A stretch of DNA of 64,000 nt, taken from assembly GCF_004004515.1 (NCBI RefSeq), contig NZ_RXOL01000001.1, forward strand, positions 372,001 through 436,000, written 5' to 3'. Below the pieces are notes generated by a model. It saw only the letters and a list, made by a program, of their open reading frames with translations. It was not told the DNA's origin and did not search any database. The DNA is from Croceicoccus ponticola (lineage in GTDB: Bacteria; Pseudomonadota; Alphaproteobacteria; Sphingomonadales; Sphingomonadaceae). The translations under genes were made by a program, and so were the position numbers. Each line of letters opens with the position of its first letter. Position 1 is the stretch's first letter. Shown piece by piece: positions 1 to 10,238 of this stretch.

Positions 1-280
1 CCTCTCTGCCGCGATATCCGGTAAAGGCGTTGGAATTGCCCGCGTTCACGACCAACGCGCGGGCACGGCCCAGCCGCACCTGCTCGCGGCCCATTTCTAC
101 CTCGGACGAACAGCAGACGTTTTTGGTGAAAACGCCCGCGACGCTCGTCCCTTCGTCCAGTTCGACATATGTCAGGTCACATCGATCCCATGTCTTGTAA
201 TGCGCCCGCGCCACGCGCGGAACGGCGCCCGCAATGGAAGGAGCGGCGGGAAAAGGGCGAGCGAGCGGGGATCTTTCCAT
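1..280 (-). CDS. argJ: Arginine biosynthesis bifunctional protein ArgJ, N-terminal part (cut by window edge)
   Basis: The first 93 codons are visible; the rest lies left of the window. ArgJ transfers the acetyl group between N-acetylornithine and glutamate in cytoplasmic arginine synthesis. The translation contains LDEGTSVAGVFTKN followed by LVVNAGNSNAFTG, the N-terminal signatures of the ArgJ family (residues about 44-57 and 78-90). The ATG at 280 is the only sensible start, about 20 residues before the first conserved block. The gene is divergent from the small exported protein and secA, an arrangement I recall from other Sphingomonadales. Confidence in the family is high; nothing can be said about the autocatalytic cleavage site, which is outside. 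Confidence 0.9.
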   Translation of the reverse strand, partial: MERSPLARPFPAAPSIAGAVPRVARAHYKTWDRCDLTYVELDEGTSVAGVFTKNVCCSSEVEMGREQVRLGRARALVVNAGNSNAFTGYRGRE

Positions 281-406
281 GGTCCGTGCGGTTACCGTGA
301 CCATGCAGCAGCGGCAAGCAGGTTGGGAAAGGCTATTGCGCAAATTTGAGGATTTCTCCTCCACCTGCTGGATTTTGCCGTGGCAAATGCGTATCTTGGG
401 CAAAGC

Positions 407-682
407 ATGAAACGGCTCCTTGCCTTTGCCGCCCTTTTGCTGGGCCTTTCCGCGCTTCTCGCGCCGGCGCACGCGCGCATTCATTACGCGCCGCACAATG
501 CGGAAATTTCGCGAGTCGACAAGGTCCCCTCAGGTGTCGAGGCAATCCGACTGGAGGCTGAGGCTTCGCAACCGCGCGTAAGCCGGGCAAAGCGCAACCG
601 GGAGCTTGGCGCGCCTGCCACGCGGTCCCCGCGCACCGTCCTGCTTCCCGTGATCATGCTGGCTGACCGCCCGCTAGAATAG
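407..682 (+). CDS. Small exported protein encoded just upstream of secA
   Basis: A 91-residue protein of no family I recognise. Residues 1-23 form a clear Sec signal peptide: MKR, a leucine/alanine-rich core, then a PAHA cleavage-like end. The mature part is about 68 residues, basic in the middle (SRAKRNRE) and hydrophobic near the C-terminus (TVLLPVIML). Start at 407 is chosen because it begins the signal peptide; an in-frame GTG at 380 would add nine residues. Codon third positions are GC-rich as in neighbours, so it is probably real. It ends 119 nt before the secA start, an arrangement like SecM in enteric bacteria, but no known arrest motif is visible. Function unknown. Confidence 0.6.
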   Translation: MKRLLAFAALLLGLSALLAPAHARIHYAPHNAEISRVDKVPSGVEAIRLEAEASQPRVSRAKRNRELGAPATRSPRTVLLPVIMLADRPLE

Positions 683-690
683 CTTTTGGC

Positions 691-708
691 GGCGGCCGTG
701 TGGCCGCC
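691..708. other. GC-rich hairpin between the small exported gene and secA
   Basis: GGCGGCC (691-697) and GGCCGCC (702-708) pair perfectly around a GTGT loop, 8 nt after the stop codon of the small exported protein. There is no T-run after it, so it is not an obvious intrinsic terminator. It could attenuate or protect the transcript entering secA. Confidence 0.45.
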
Positions 709-737
709 GACCCCACGGCACCCTTTCCGGCGCGCGC

Positions 738-743
738 TATAGT
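738..743 (+). promoter_or_regulatory. Possible -10 element for secA
   Basis: TATAGT lies 59 nt upstream of the secA ATG and resembles a sigma-70 -10 hexamer. The hexamer 17 nt upstream (ACGGCA) is a poor -35, so the call is weak. If used, secA can be transcribed independently of the small upstream gene. Confidence 0.3.
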
Positions 744-764
744 GTGCCGTTCCCCGACATATCA

Positions 765-780
765 GGCCCATGCATGGGCC
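765..780. repeat. 16-bp perfect palindrome in the secA leader
   Basis: GGCCCATGCATGGGCC reads the same on both strands and ends 21 nt before the secA ATG, immediately upstream of the AAGGA ribosome-binding site at about 784-788. It could be an operator or a small hairpin next to the ribosome-binding site. No known regulator is assigned. Confidence 0.5.
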
Positions 781-801
781 CATCAAGGAAACACCCGACC
801 C

Positions 802-3567
<2,766 letters not shown>

Positions 3568-3598
3568 TGTCGGCGTGACAATCGGTTGGATGTCTGCA

Positions 3599-3641
3599 GG
3601 GGGCGGAATATTGCCGGTGACCGCACCTTCCGCCCCTTTTT
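3599..3641 (+). terminator. Intrinsic terminator after secA
   Basis: GGGGCGGAA pairs with TTCCGCCCC (3628-3636) across a 19-nt loop and is followed at once by TTTTT. It lies 32 nt after the secA stop codon, separating secA from the response regulator. Confidence 0.8.
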
Positions 3642-3667
3642 AAGAGCTTTTGATCTTGCGTGCCCGA

Positions 3668-3685
3668 TAGTCACTAACGTGTCAT
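3668..3685 (+). promoter_or_regulatory. Weak Pho-box-like repeat before the response regulator
   Basis: TAGTCAC-N4-GTGTCAT has the 7+4+7 layout of the PhoB box (CTGTCAT-N4-CTGTCAT). The second half matches 6 of 7 positions; the first matches only its GTCA core. It ends 47 nt before the GTG start. Chance occurrence cannot be excluded. Confidence 0.25.
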
Positions 3686-3732
3686 GAGTGCCGGGCATGT
3701 CCCTTTGGAACGCAAGGTTTCCGGGGGCATGA

Positions 3733-4413
3733 GTGAGCGTCGTCAATATTTTCCTCAGCGATCCGCTTGGCGATACGCTCGAAGGTTTCGAGCATGACGG
3801 CGTGCGCTTCACGTTCGACAGGCTCGACTGCAATGGCCCGCGCAGGCTTGTCGACGGACAGATGTGGGCTTTTGTCGACTGGGTGCTCGACGAATGTTCG
3901 GGGCTCGAGCTTTGCCGCCGCCTCAGGGCCGATTCGCGCACGGCAGAAGCACACGTCACGATGGTGCTCGAAGCAGACGATCCCGAAGACCGGCGCCGCG
4001 CATTACGGGCAGGCGCCGACGATTACATGGTCGGTCCCCTCAATCGCACGGCGGTGCTCGACCGGGTCTTTGCCTTGCAGGACCGGCGCGGACTTCGCCA
4101 GACTATGCAGGCCGTCCGGCTGGGCGATCTGACCGTCGATCTCCTCGCGCTTCAAGCGCGTTGGCAGGACAGGCCGGTTCATCTTCGGCCCAACGAGTTC
4201 CGGCTCTTGCGATTTTTGGCCGAAAACCCGGATCGTGTGCTGTCGCGGCTGGATTTGATCGAGGGGCTGGGCAAGCTGGACCCGCCGATCGACGAACGCA
4301 CCGTCGATGTGTGGATAGGCCGGCTGCGCCGCGCGCTCAAGAACGTTGGCGCAGGCGAACTGCTGCGCACGGTTCGCGCGATGGGCTACGTGCTCGATAG
4401 CCCGCCGGGCTGA
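3733..4413 (+). CDS. OmpR/PhoB-family response regulator with an atypical receiver
   Basis: A 226-residue transcription factor: receiver domain (about 1-115) and OmpR-type winged-helix DNA-binding domain (about 128-222, ending RTVRAMGYVL). The phosphoacceptor aspartate is present (D49 in FVDWVLD), but the acidic pair is reduced to D10, the switch Thr/Ser is Glu80 (VLEAD) and the catalytic Lys after the fifth strand is Gly101 (DDYMVGPLN, usually ..VKPF). It may therefore not be regulated by ordinary phosphorylation. GTG 3733 follows an in-frame TGA directly, so it is the first possible start. No histidine kinase is adjacent. The target is unknown; the position beside Pho-box-bearing genes is suggestive only. 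Confidence 0.85.
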   Translation: MSVVNIFLSDPLGDTLEGFEHDGVRFTFDRLDCNGPRRLVDGQMWAFVDWVLDECSGLELCRRLRADSRTAEAHVTMVLEADDPEDRRRALRAGADDYMVGPLNRTAVLDRVFALQDRRGLRQTMQAVRLGDLTVDLLALQARWQDRPVHLRPNEFRLLRFLAENPDRVLSRLDLIEGLGKLDPPIDERTVDVWIGRLRRALKNVGAGELLRTVRAMGYVLDSPPG

Positions 4414-4428
4414 TCCGGCTCGGCCCGA

Positions 4429-4797
4429 TCAGATCGGCGGCGGGCCAAACGTTCCGTAATATTCAAAGATATCGCGGTGCTTTCTGGCGTGTTGCTCTCC
4501 GCCGAAACCTTCCAGTTCGTCGGCGTCGTAATGCGGCGCACTGGCAAGGTCCGCCTTGCCTAGACCCACGACATATCCGTGCTGTTTCTCGTTATAGCTG
4601 AGGATGTCCCAGGGCAGGGGATGAAGCCGTTTGCCGATGCCGAGGAATCCTCCGAACGACAGGATCGCATAGACCACCTGGCCGCTGGTCCGGTCGATGG
4701 ACAGGTCGCGAACATGCCCGATCAAAGAGCCTTCCTCGTCGAAGACAGGGGTGTGCTCCACCCTGCTGGCCAGGATCAGTTTGTGATCGTCTGCCAT
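4429..4797 (-). CDS. PRC-barrel domain protein
   Basis: A 122-residue protein with one PRC-barrel fold (about residues 10-85, including TPVFDEEGSLIGHVRDLSID and LPWDILSYN). PRC barrels occur in RimM, photosynthetic reaction-centre H subunits and many stand-alone stress or envelope proteins; no specific role follows from the sequence. ATG 4797 is preceded by a strong GAGGAG ribosome-binding site, which rejects the longer frame. It is convergent with the response regulator (15 nt between stops) and lies behind the terminator of the receptor operon, so it probably has its own promoter in 4798-4885, where a CGACC-GAAA-GGTCG mini-hairpin is also seen. Confidence 0.8.
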   Translation of the reverse strand: MADDHKLILASRVEHTPVFDEEGSLIGHVRDLSIDRTSGQVVYAILSFGGFLGIGKRLHPLPWDILSYNEKQHGYVVGLGKADLASAPHYDADELEGFGGEQHARKHRDIFEYYGTFGPPPI

Positions 4798-4885
4798 TTG
4801 CGTGTCTCCTCTTTCCAGAGGTGGCAACCATACGCCTTTTGTCTCTCGACCGAAAGGTCGCCGCAACAATGCCCGAAGCGCATGC

Positions 4886-4920
4886 AAAAACGGGGTCCCT
4901 AGCTGCCGAAGGACCCCGTT
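4886..4920 (-). terminator. Intrinsic terminator of the lipoprotein/TonB-receptor operon
   Basis: On the minus strand AACGGGGTCC (4911-4920) pairs with GGACCCCGTT (4889-4898), a 10-bp perfect stem with a 12-nt loop, followed by a T-run (complement of 4886-4890). It lies 34 nt after the receptor stop codon. Confidence 0.85.
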
Positions 4921-4954
4921 CTGCGGGAATGCGCTCTGGGACAGCGCGGGAAGT

Positions 4955-7693
4955 TCAGAATTCCACCGAAATGCCGAGCGAATAGCTCTGGCCGACGGCG
5001 TAAGTGTTGTTTTCGATCCGATTGGCGCCGGTGGTCTGATATTCGAAGTTGTCGCGACCGAAGATGTTGCGCGCCTCGAACTCCAACTCGACCGGCAAGC
5101 CCATGAAATCGGCGCCTTCGCGTGCGACGAAGTCGACGGTGAGGCCGGGGTTTTCGATGATCTCGGGCCGCTGGAAATCGCGACGGGTCACGCGTTTCGA
5201 CGCGTAGTTGATCAGGAACGTGTACTGGCCCAACACTTCGCTGTCTTCCAGCCCGAACTGGATGTTGGCGATATGGTCGGACTGGCCGGTCATCGGATCG
5301 CCCTTGTCGAAGAAGTTCGACACCTGCGTCGTGCCGCCTGGGATCGCCGTGATATCGTCCGGACCGAACTTTATCTCGGATTTCGAGTAGGTGTAGTTGG
5401 CGATCAGGACGAAGTCCTTGGTTTCGAACCAGCCGCCCATGTCGTCGAGCGGAATGCTGTACTCCGCTTCGAATTCGGCGCCGTAGAGCTGCGCCTGCGG
5501 CACATTGGCGAACGTGGTGTAGCGCCCGCCGCCCGGAAGCGAGAGCACGATGGCCTCGATCGGATTGTCGATCTTCTTGTAGAACCCCGCAAGGCTGACA
5601 TGGTCACGCCCCGAGAAATAGTATTCGGCCCGAGCCTCGAGATTCAGCAGCTTGCTGTCGACCAGGAACGGGTTGCCGCGATACTGACGGTTGTTGTCCG
5701 GATCGAAATAGGTCTGTTCCACGAGCTCGCGAAATTGCGGGCGGGCGATGGTCTTCGATCCGGAAACGCGGAATTGCAGCGCGTCCGTCGCTTCCCAGGT
5801 GACCGTGGCGCTGGGCAGGAAATAATCGTTCGCGTTGTAGGTTTCGGTCGCGCCGGCAACCGGGGTGTTGAAGATCGTCTGGTCAAGCGAGACGGTCTGC
5901 GTCGCGTCTTCGTATCGCACGCCGACATCCATCGTCACCGTGTCGAGCGGTGCGTAACTGAGCTTGCCGTAACCGGCATGGATCGTAAGGCCCGCATCGA
6001 ACGCCGGGAAGGAGGTTGTTTCCGACAGTCCGATGTTGAACCCCGCCAGCGCAGCCCCGTTGATCAGGTCCCCCGGTCGGCGCAGCGCGATGGCATTCAG
6101 AACATCCTGCGTCAGGCCTAGCGAGACGAGCATGGGATCGACCGAAGCCTGCATCCGGAATTCGCGCCGCGAAGAATAGCGGCTAGTATCGGAATAAGCG
6201 TAACCGACTGTGCTCGTCAGGTTGTCGAGGATATCGTAGCTGGCGTCGATGCCGCCGAACCACAGTTCTTCCTGAAGATCGTCGAACGCCGCCGAGACGG
6301 GCTCCACGTTGTTGATCTGATTGGTGATGTTCGCGACGTAATATTCGCCGGTCGGGCTGTTCGGATTGTTGGTCCGGACATAGTTGAAGGTCAGGTTGAA
6401 CGGCGCTTCGCGATCGGTGCGGGCATATCCACCGCGTACGTCGATCGAAAGCGGGCCGAATTCGAATTCGCCGACGATCTGGGTGTCGACCAACTGGCGC
6501 TCGTACCAGCCGGTGTTCTGTTCGACGAGATCGTAGTTGTCCTCGAACGAAAATCCGGTGCCGAGCCGCGCCTGTTTCAACGTGTCGCGGATATAGAGGT
6601 TGGTCCAGCGGATCGTATGATCGCCGATGTCGAGCCCGATGCCCAGCATGCCGTTCACCAGCATCCGGTTATCGGTGATGAACGTCGTCCAGTCGTCGGT
6701 CAGTTCCGACAGGTCGGAGTTGGCACTCTGCGAACGGACCGAACGGTTGCGCCAGCTGTTCTTGAGCCCTGCCGTCGCGACAAGACCGAGCACAGCATCG
6801 TCGCCCACGTCGAAGGAGGTGCCGGCCGTGATCGAGCCGGAGAAGTTCGGCGGCAGGTTGCCGTCCTTCGTCACGGTCGCCATGTTCAGCGGCCACAACT
6901 GCGCCGCGATACCTTCCTGCGTTGCGATCGGCACCGACTGGATGCGCTCGCCGCTGTTCAGGAACGCCTGCAAATTCGACGGAATGTCGCGGTTGCCGTT
7001 GTCGAATCCCATCCAGTCGAGGTCGGACCCGTAATAGGTCAGCCCGTCGCGACCCAATGTGCGGGTATCGCCGCCGGCAGATGCGCTGATCTTTACGAAG
7101 CTTTCGTCCGGGATCGCACGGGTAGTCAGGTTGATGACGCCGCCGCCGAATTCGCCGGGGAAGTTCGCGGAATAGGTTTTCTGGACCATCGACGATGCGA
7201 TGACGTTGGTCGGAAAGATGTCGAGCGGGACGACCCGGCTTAACGGTTCGGGGCTGGGCAAGGGCAGGCCGTTCAGCATGGCGAGCGAATAGCGATCGCC
7301 CAGGCCGCGAACATAGACGCGGCCCGATCCGACGATGGAAAGGCCGGTCACACGGCTCAACGCGCCTGCGATGTCGCCTTCGCCGGTACGGGCAATATCT
7401 TCGGCCGAAAGGACCGAAACCACTTGGGTCGAAGCGCGAACCGGATCGCGGTTGCGGCGCCCAGTCACGAGGATCGCGCCGCCGGGGATCGAGACGTCGG
7501 TTTCGGAATAGCTTTCACCGGCGGCGGGTTCGGTCTGACCGCTGGCGACCTGATCCGTCAGTTCCGCTTCGGCTGCCTCGGTGCTCGGGTCTTCGCCGGG
7601 CGGGACGCCGATGGCTTGCGCGAACCCGCAGGCGGGAAAGGTAAGCGCGCTGGATAGCAGGAGCAGCCCCGCAAGGCGCTGGCCGGTGGACAT
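4955..7693 (-). CDS. TonB-dependent outer-membrane receptor
   Basis: A 912-residue outer-membrane barrel transporter. A signal peptide covers residues 1 to about 27 (cleavage after GFAQA). A TonB-box-like segment GGAILVTGRR precedes the plug domain (about 60-200; VYVRGLGDRYSLAMLNG, FGGGVINLTTRAIP). The rest is an alternating beta-barrel ending in phenylalanine (YSLGISVEF), the usual sorting signature. ATG 7693 is chosen for its AGGGGG ribosome-binding site; the upstream TTG at 7711 lacks one. It is the second gene of an operon after a secreted-type lipoprotein, 121 nt apart. The substrate is not evident. Pho-box-like sites upstream of the operon suggest a phosphate-related nutrient (inference). 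Confidence 0.93.
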   Translation of the reverse strand: MSTGQRLAGLLLLSSALTFPACGFAQAIGVPPGEDPSTEAAEAELTDQVASGQTEPAAGESYSETDVSIPGGAILVTGRRNRDPVRASTQVVSVLSAEDIARTGEGDIAGALSRVTGLSIVGSGRVYVRGLGDRYSLAMLNGLPLPSPEPLSRVVPLDIFPTNVIASSMVQKTYSANFPGEFGGGVINLTTRAIPDESFVKISASAGGDTRTLGRDGLTYYGSDLDWMGFDNGNRDIPSNLQAFLNSGERIQSVPIATQEGIAAQLWPLNMATVTKDGNLPPNFSGSITAGTSFDVGDDAVLGLVATAGLKNSWRNRSVRSQSANSDLSELTDDWTTFITDNRMLVNGMLGIGLDIGDHTIRWTNLYIRDTLKQARLGTGFSFEDNYDLVEQNTGWYERQLVDTQIVGEFEFGPLSIDVRGGYARTDREAPFNLTFNYVRTNNPNSPTGEYYVANITNQINNVEPVSAAFDDLQEELWFGGIDASYDILDNLTSTVGYAYSDTSRYSSRREFRMQASVDPMLVSLGLTQDVLNAIALRRPGDLINGAALAGFNIGLSETTSFPAFDAGLTIHAGYGKLSYAPLDTVTMDVGVRYEDATQTVSLDQTIFNTPVAGATETYNANDYFLPSATVTWEATDALQFRVSGSKTIARPQFRELVEQTYFDPDNNRQYRGNPFLVDSKLLNLEARAEYYFSGRDHVSLAGFYKKIDNPIEAIVLSLPGGGRYTTFANVPQAQLYGAEFEAEYSIPLDDMGGWFETKDFVLIANYTYSKSEIKFGPDDITAIPGGTTQVSNFFDKGDPMTGQSDHIANIQFGLEDSEVLGQYTFLINYASKRVTRRDFQRPEIIENPGLTVDFVAREGADFMGLPVELEFEARNIFGRDNFEYQTTGANRIENNTYAVGQSYSLGISVEF

Positions 7694-7757
7694 GGTGTGG
7701 AACCCCCTCAATGGTCCGTAAATCGTACCGGCCGTCGCGGGCCGGGTAATGCGAGGA

Positions 7758-7801
7758 GGGGGAGGGGCAGGCCTGCACGATGCAGACCGACCGCCTCCCC
7801 C
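7758..7801 (-). other. Intercistronic hairpin between lipoprotein and receptor genes
   Basis: GGGGGAGG (7758-7765) and CCTCCCCC (7794-7801) form a perfect 8-bp stem enclosing two smaller palindromes, GCAGGCCTGC (7767-7776) and CTGCA-CGA-TGCAG (7773-7785). No T-run follows on the minus strand, so it may act as an RNA-processing or stabilising element setting different levels of the two proteins. Confidence 0.45.
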
Positions 7802-7814
7802 ACCTGGGCCGAGA

Positions 7815-9389
7815 TCAGTAAACCGGCAGCCTCGTGCACGAACCCGTGCCGTCGCCGAACGTCAGCGTGGCCGAATCGCAGGTCCAGCCTGCCCACCAGT
7901 CATCCGCCGCATCCTTGACCGCGCCGATATGGTCGACGACGTCGAAGAAGGACGAGAGGTTGGTGTTGGCGTTGTAGACCGCATAACCGTTGATCGCGTC
8001 GGAGTTGATGAACCCGCTCGTCAGCGCGACGGTGAAGGTGCTGTCGGTATTGGTGCTGTTGTTGAACAGGTCGGCAACCTGCTGCGCGGTGACGCCCGAA
8101 CCACCTTCGAACGGGGTCGCGCCGCATTTCATGACCACGGACGAGAACTTGGGAGGGCCATCGCCCGTGCCGTCGATGGTCGGCACTTCGTCGATGCGCA
8201 GGCATCCGGCGGCACCGGCATCCACGACTGAATTGACCAGCGAGAAATCTGCCGCGCCGCGAAGGCGCATCGTGCGGGTCGAAACAGTGCTTCCGCCAAG
8301 GAGCGTCGCGTTGGCGATGCGCAGGTTGGTGCGTGGCAGGGCGCTCAACACATAGTCGCCATCGGGCGAATCGAGCTCGATGAGATGGTCGCCACCCGTC
8401 GCGCGCTGCTTGGTGATGACGTATTGAAGGTCGGCCTTCGCTCCGGTGTCGACGTCGATCGCATCGTCGTCGGCGCCCACGGCGATCACGTGCTTCATCT
8501 TCACGGTGCCGCCAAAGAATTCCATGCCGTCGTCAGAGCTGTTGAAGCTCATGAAGTGGTTGATCGACGTGCCCGAACCGATGCCGCCGGTGGTCAGCGA
8601 CTGAAGCTCGCTGCCGCCCGTAAGCGTGAAGCCCGAGTAACGGATCTGGAAATAATCCATCGTGCCCGAGCTGTCGGCTGCCGTGTTACCGCCGAACAGG
8701 GTCGTGACGGCTGCGCCTTCAAGCTCCTGTTCGCACTGTGCCTGGTCGGCCTTGTTCGGAACTTCGTCGCGGCAGTCGGAAACCGGCGCGCGGCCCAACA
8801 GCACGACGCCGCCCCACTGACCGATCGAAGCGTCGGTGGCGAGACCCAGCACGTTGTCGCGGCTGGTAAAGACGATCGGCATGTCGGCGGTGCCAACGGC
8901 GTTGATCTTGTTGCCGCGATTGACGACGAGATACGATTCGCCATTCGGATTGGTCGCGTCGCCGGCAAACAGGATGACGCCCGGTTCGACCGTCAGCGTG
9001 ACGTTGGTGTCAGCCGACGATGCGACTGCGCCGCCATCGGTGCCAACATCGACACGACCATCCATCGCATAAAGCACACCCGCGATATATTGCAGGCGGG
9101 TGCTGGCATCGATTTTGGCGGGCAGCACGCAGACGCGATAGGTGCCGGTCGGGCCAGTGATCGTGCCGTCGTCGCGAAGACCGCCGGTGGCTGCAATTGT
9201 CGGGCAGCCTCCCGCAGGGGTCACGGTGCCGGTTGTCGGCGTGGGCGTCGGGGTCCCGGTCGGCGTGGGCGTCGGGTTGTTGACGATGATGTCGCCGCCC
9301 GTGCCGGGCGATACGATCTTGTCGCCGCCGCAGCCGGCAAGTGCCAGCACGGAGCAACCGATGACGAACGATTGTTGGATTTTTTTCAC
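7815..9389 (-). CDS. Large lipoprotein with predicted beta-helix, partner of the TonB receptor
   Basis: A 524-residue lipoprotein: basic start, hydrophobic stretch and lipobox LAGC (cysteine near residue 20), then a Pro/Thr repeat linker (PTPTGTPTPTP, about 37-53). The main body is rich in short GG, N and D turns with hydrophobic strands (FFGGTVKMKHVIAVGADDDAIDVDTG), typical of right-handed parallel beta-helix proteins. GTG 9389 is chosen because it gives the lipoprotein signal and follows GAGGGG; a TTG at 9407 is less likely. I recall such proteins paired with TonB receptors in sphingomonads, but their substrate is not known to me. It may capture or process a polymer at the surface (inference). 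Confidence 0.75.
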   Translation of the reverse strand: MKKIQQSFVIGCSVLALAGCGGDKIVSPGTGGDIIVNNPTPTPTGTPTPTPTTGTVTPAGGCPTIAATGGLRDDGTITGPTGTYRVCVLPAKIDASTRLQYIAGVLYAMDGRVDVGTDGGAVASSADTNVTLTVEPGVILFAGDATNPNGESYLVVNRGNKINAVGTADMPIVFTSRDNVLGLATDASIGQWGGVVLLGRAPVSDCRDEVPNKADQAQCEQELEGAAVTTLFGGNTAADSSGTMDYFQIRYSGFTLTGGSELQSLTTGGIGSGTSINHFMSFNSSDDGMEFFGGTVKMKHVIAVGADDDAIDVDTGAKADLQYVITKQRATGGDHLIELDSPDGDYVLSALPRTNLRIANATLLGGSTVSTRTMRLRGAADFSLVNSVVDAGAAGCLRIDEVPTIDGTGDGPPKFSSVVMKCGATPFEGGSGVTAQQVADLFNNSTNTDSTFTVALTSGFINSDAINGYAVYNANTNLSSFFDVVDHIGAVKDAADDWWAGWTCDSATLTFGDGTGSCTRLPVY

Positions 9390-9471
9390 GGCGAGCGGTC
9401 CCCTCAAGTACCGAAGAATCGAATGGATCTGTGCGAAATTCGGTTCGCGAGGGTTCAGCTAGGCTTTGGAC

Positions 9472-9511
9472 ATGACAGTTTGTTTGCCGTCGCATGACAG
9501 TTCGATGGCAC
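9472..9511 (-). promoter_or_regulatory. Pho-box-like tandem repeats upstream of the lipoprotein/receptor operon
   Basis: Read on the minus strand, CTGTCAT occurs at 9494-9500 and again at 9472-9478, exactly 22 nt (two 11-nt periods) apart, and GTGCCAT at 9505-9511 sits one 11-nt period further. GTGCCAT-CGAA-CTGTCAT has the full 7+4+7 PhoB box layout. The cluster lies 83 nt upstream of the GTG start of the lipoprotein, in the orientation expected to activate it. Confidence 0.65.
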
Positions 9512-9563
9512 GAACGATCTTTTTCGCAAGTGCCGCATGGCGTGATCGCGCCTGACATCGAAT

Positions 9564-9581
9564 GTTACAGTTCGATGACAT
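9564..9581 (-). promoter_or_regulatory. Second Pho-box-like site in the same divergent region
   Basis: On the minus strand ATGTCAT-CGAA-CTGTAAC matches the PhoB box at 6 and 5 of 7 positions, with the same CGAA spacer as the stronger site 60 nt away. It could assist the lipoprotein operon or affect the divergent gene at 9655. Confidence 0.45.
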
Positions 9582-9654
9582 TGTTTCATTTTCATTGCAG
9601 TTCGCCGGAACTGGCAGCATCCTTGGTCCAAGAAATCGAATTGGGAGATTCAAG

Positions 9655-10014
9655 ATGTCTGCATTTCTCGCTCTTGCGTTTGCGCTGGCCGCAGGGTCCT
9701 CGGGTACCGTCGACACTGTCGATGTCGCGTACGACGCATTGACACAGGGCAGGACCGAGGCAGCGATCGCCAAGCTTGAAACTCGCGGCAATTCCGACGA
9801 TCCGGCCCGCCTGATCAATCTTGCGGCTGCCTATACCGCGCAAGGTCGCTTTGCAGAGGCGCGCGCCACTTATGAACAGGCGGCATTTGCCGAACGCTAC
9901 GAACTCGAAACCGCCGACGGCAAATGGCAGGATTCGCGCGTCCTTGCTCGGCAGGCTATGGCCGGGCTCGATCGGATGAGCGTCGACACGCGAATGGCCC
10001 GAAACGGGCAATAA
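9655..10014 (+). CDS. Small exported TPR-like protein
   Basis: A 119-residue protein with a signal peptide (MSAFLALAFALAAGSSG) and about two helical repeats resembling TPR motifs (ARLINLAAAYTAQGRFAEAR at residues about 45-64, preceded by VAYDALTQGRTEAAIAKLE). ATG 9655 follows a GGGAG ribosome-binding site 6 nt away. It is divergent from the lipoprotein/receptor operon across a region holding Pho-box-like repeats, and is followed by a strong terminator. The arrangement suggests a periplasmic accessory to that uptake system, but no specific function is known. Confidence 0.7.
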   Translation: MSAFLALAFALAAGSSGTVDTVDVAYDALTQGRTEAAIAKLETRGNSDDPARLINLAAAYTAQGRFAEARATYEQAAFAERYELETADGKWQDSRVLARQAMAGLDRMSVDTRMARNGQ

Positions 10015-10105
10015 TCGCCTTAGATAGGGAAAAGAGCACCAAGGCGATCCGGGGTCGGAAGAGTTCCTCCAATCCTACGACCAAGTTGATTGCTGCAAGG
10101 CTCAC

Positions 10106-10143
10106 AAGGGGGGCGGACTGACGGGATCAGTCCGCCCCCCCTT
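10106..10143. terminator. Strong hairpin terminator between the TPR gene and ppk
   Basis: AAGGGGGGCGGACTGA pairs with TCAGTCCGCCCCCC plus CTT (10127-10143) around a 5-nt loop, a very stable stem of about 15 bp. The T-run is short, but position and stability fit a terminator for the gene ending at 10014. Confidence 0.65.
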
Positions 10144-10238
10144 CGCATCTGCGTCATGAACAGGTACAGTGGCGACGGCGGGCTCGTGGGCCGCAGGCGT
10201 CAGTACGGCAAAATCATCGTCGCGTTGCGATCTTGATG

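Noticed and set aside
9230-9275. Tandem GGCGTGGGCGTCGGG-like repeats as a DNA element
   Set aside because: They are explained by the Pro/Thr repeat linker encoded in the lipoprotein gene.
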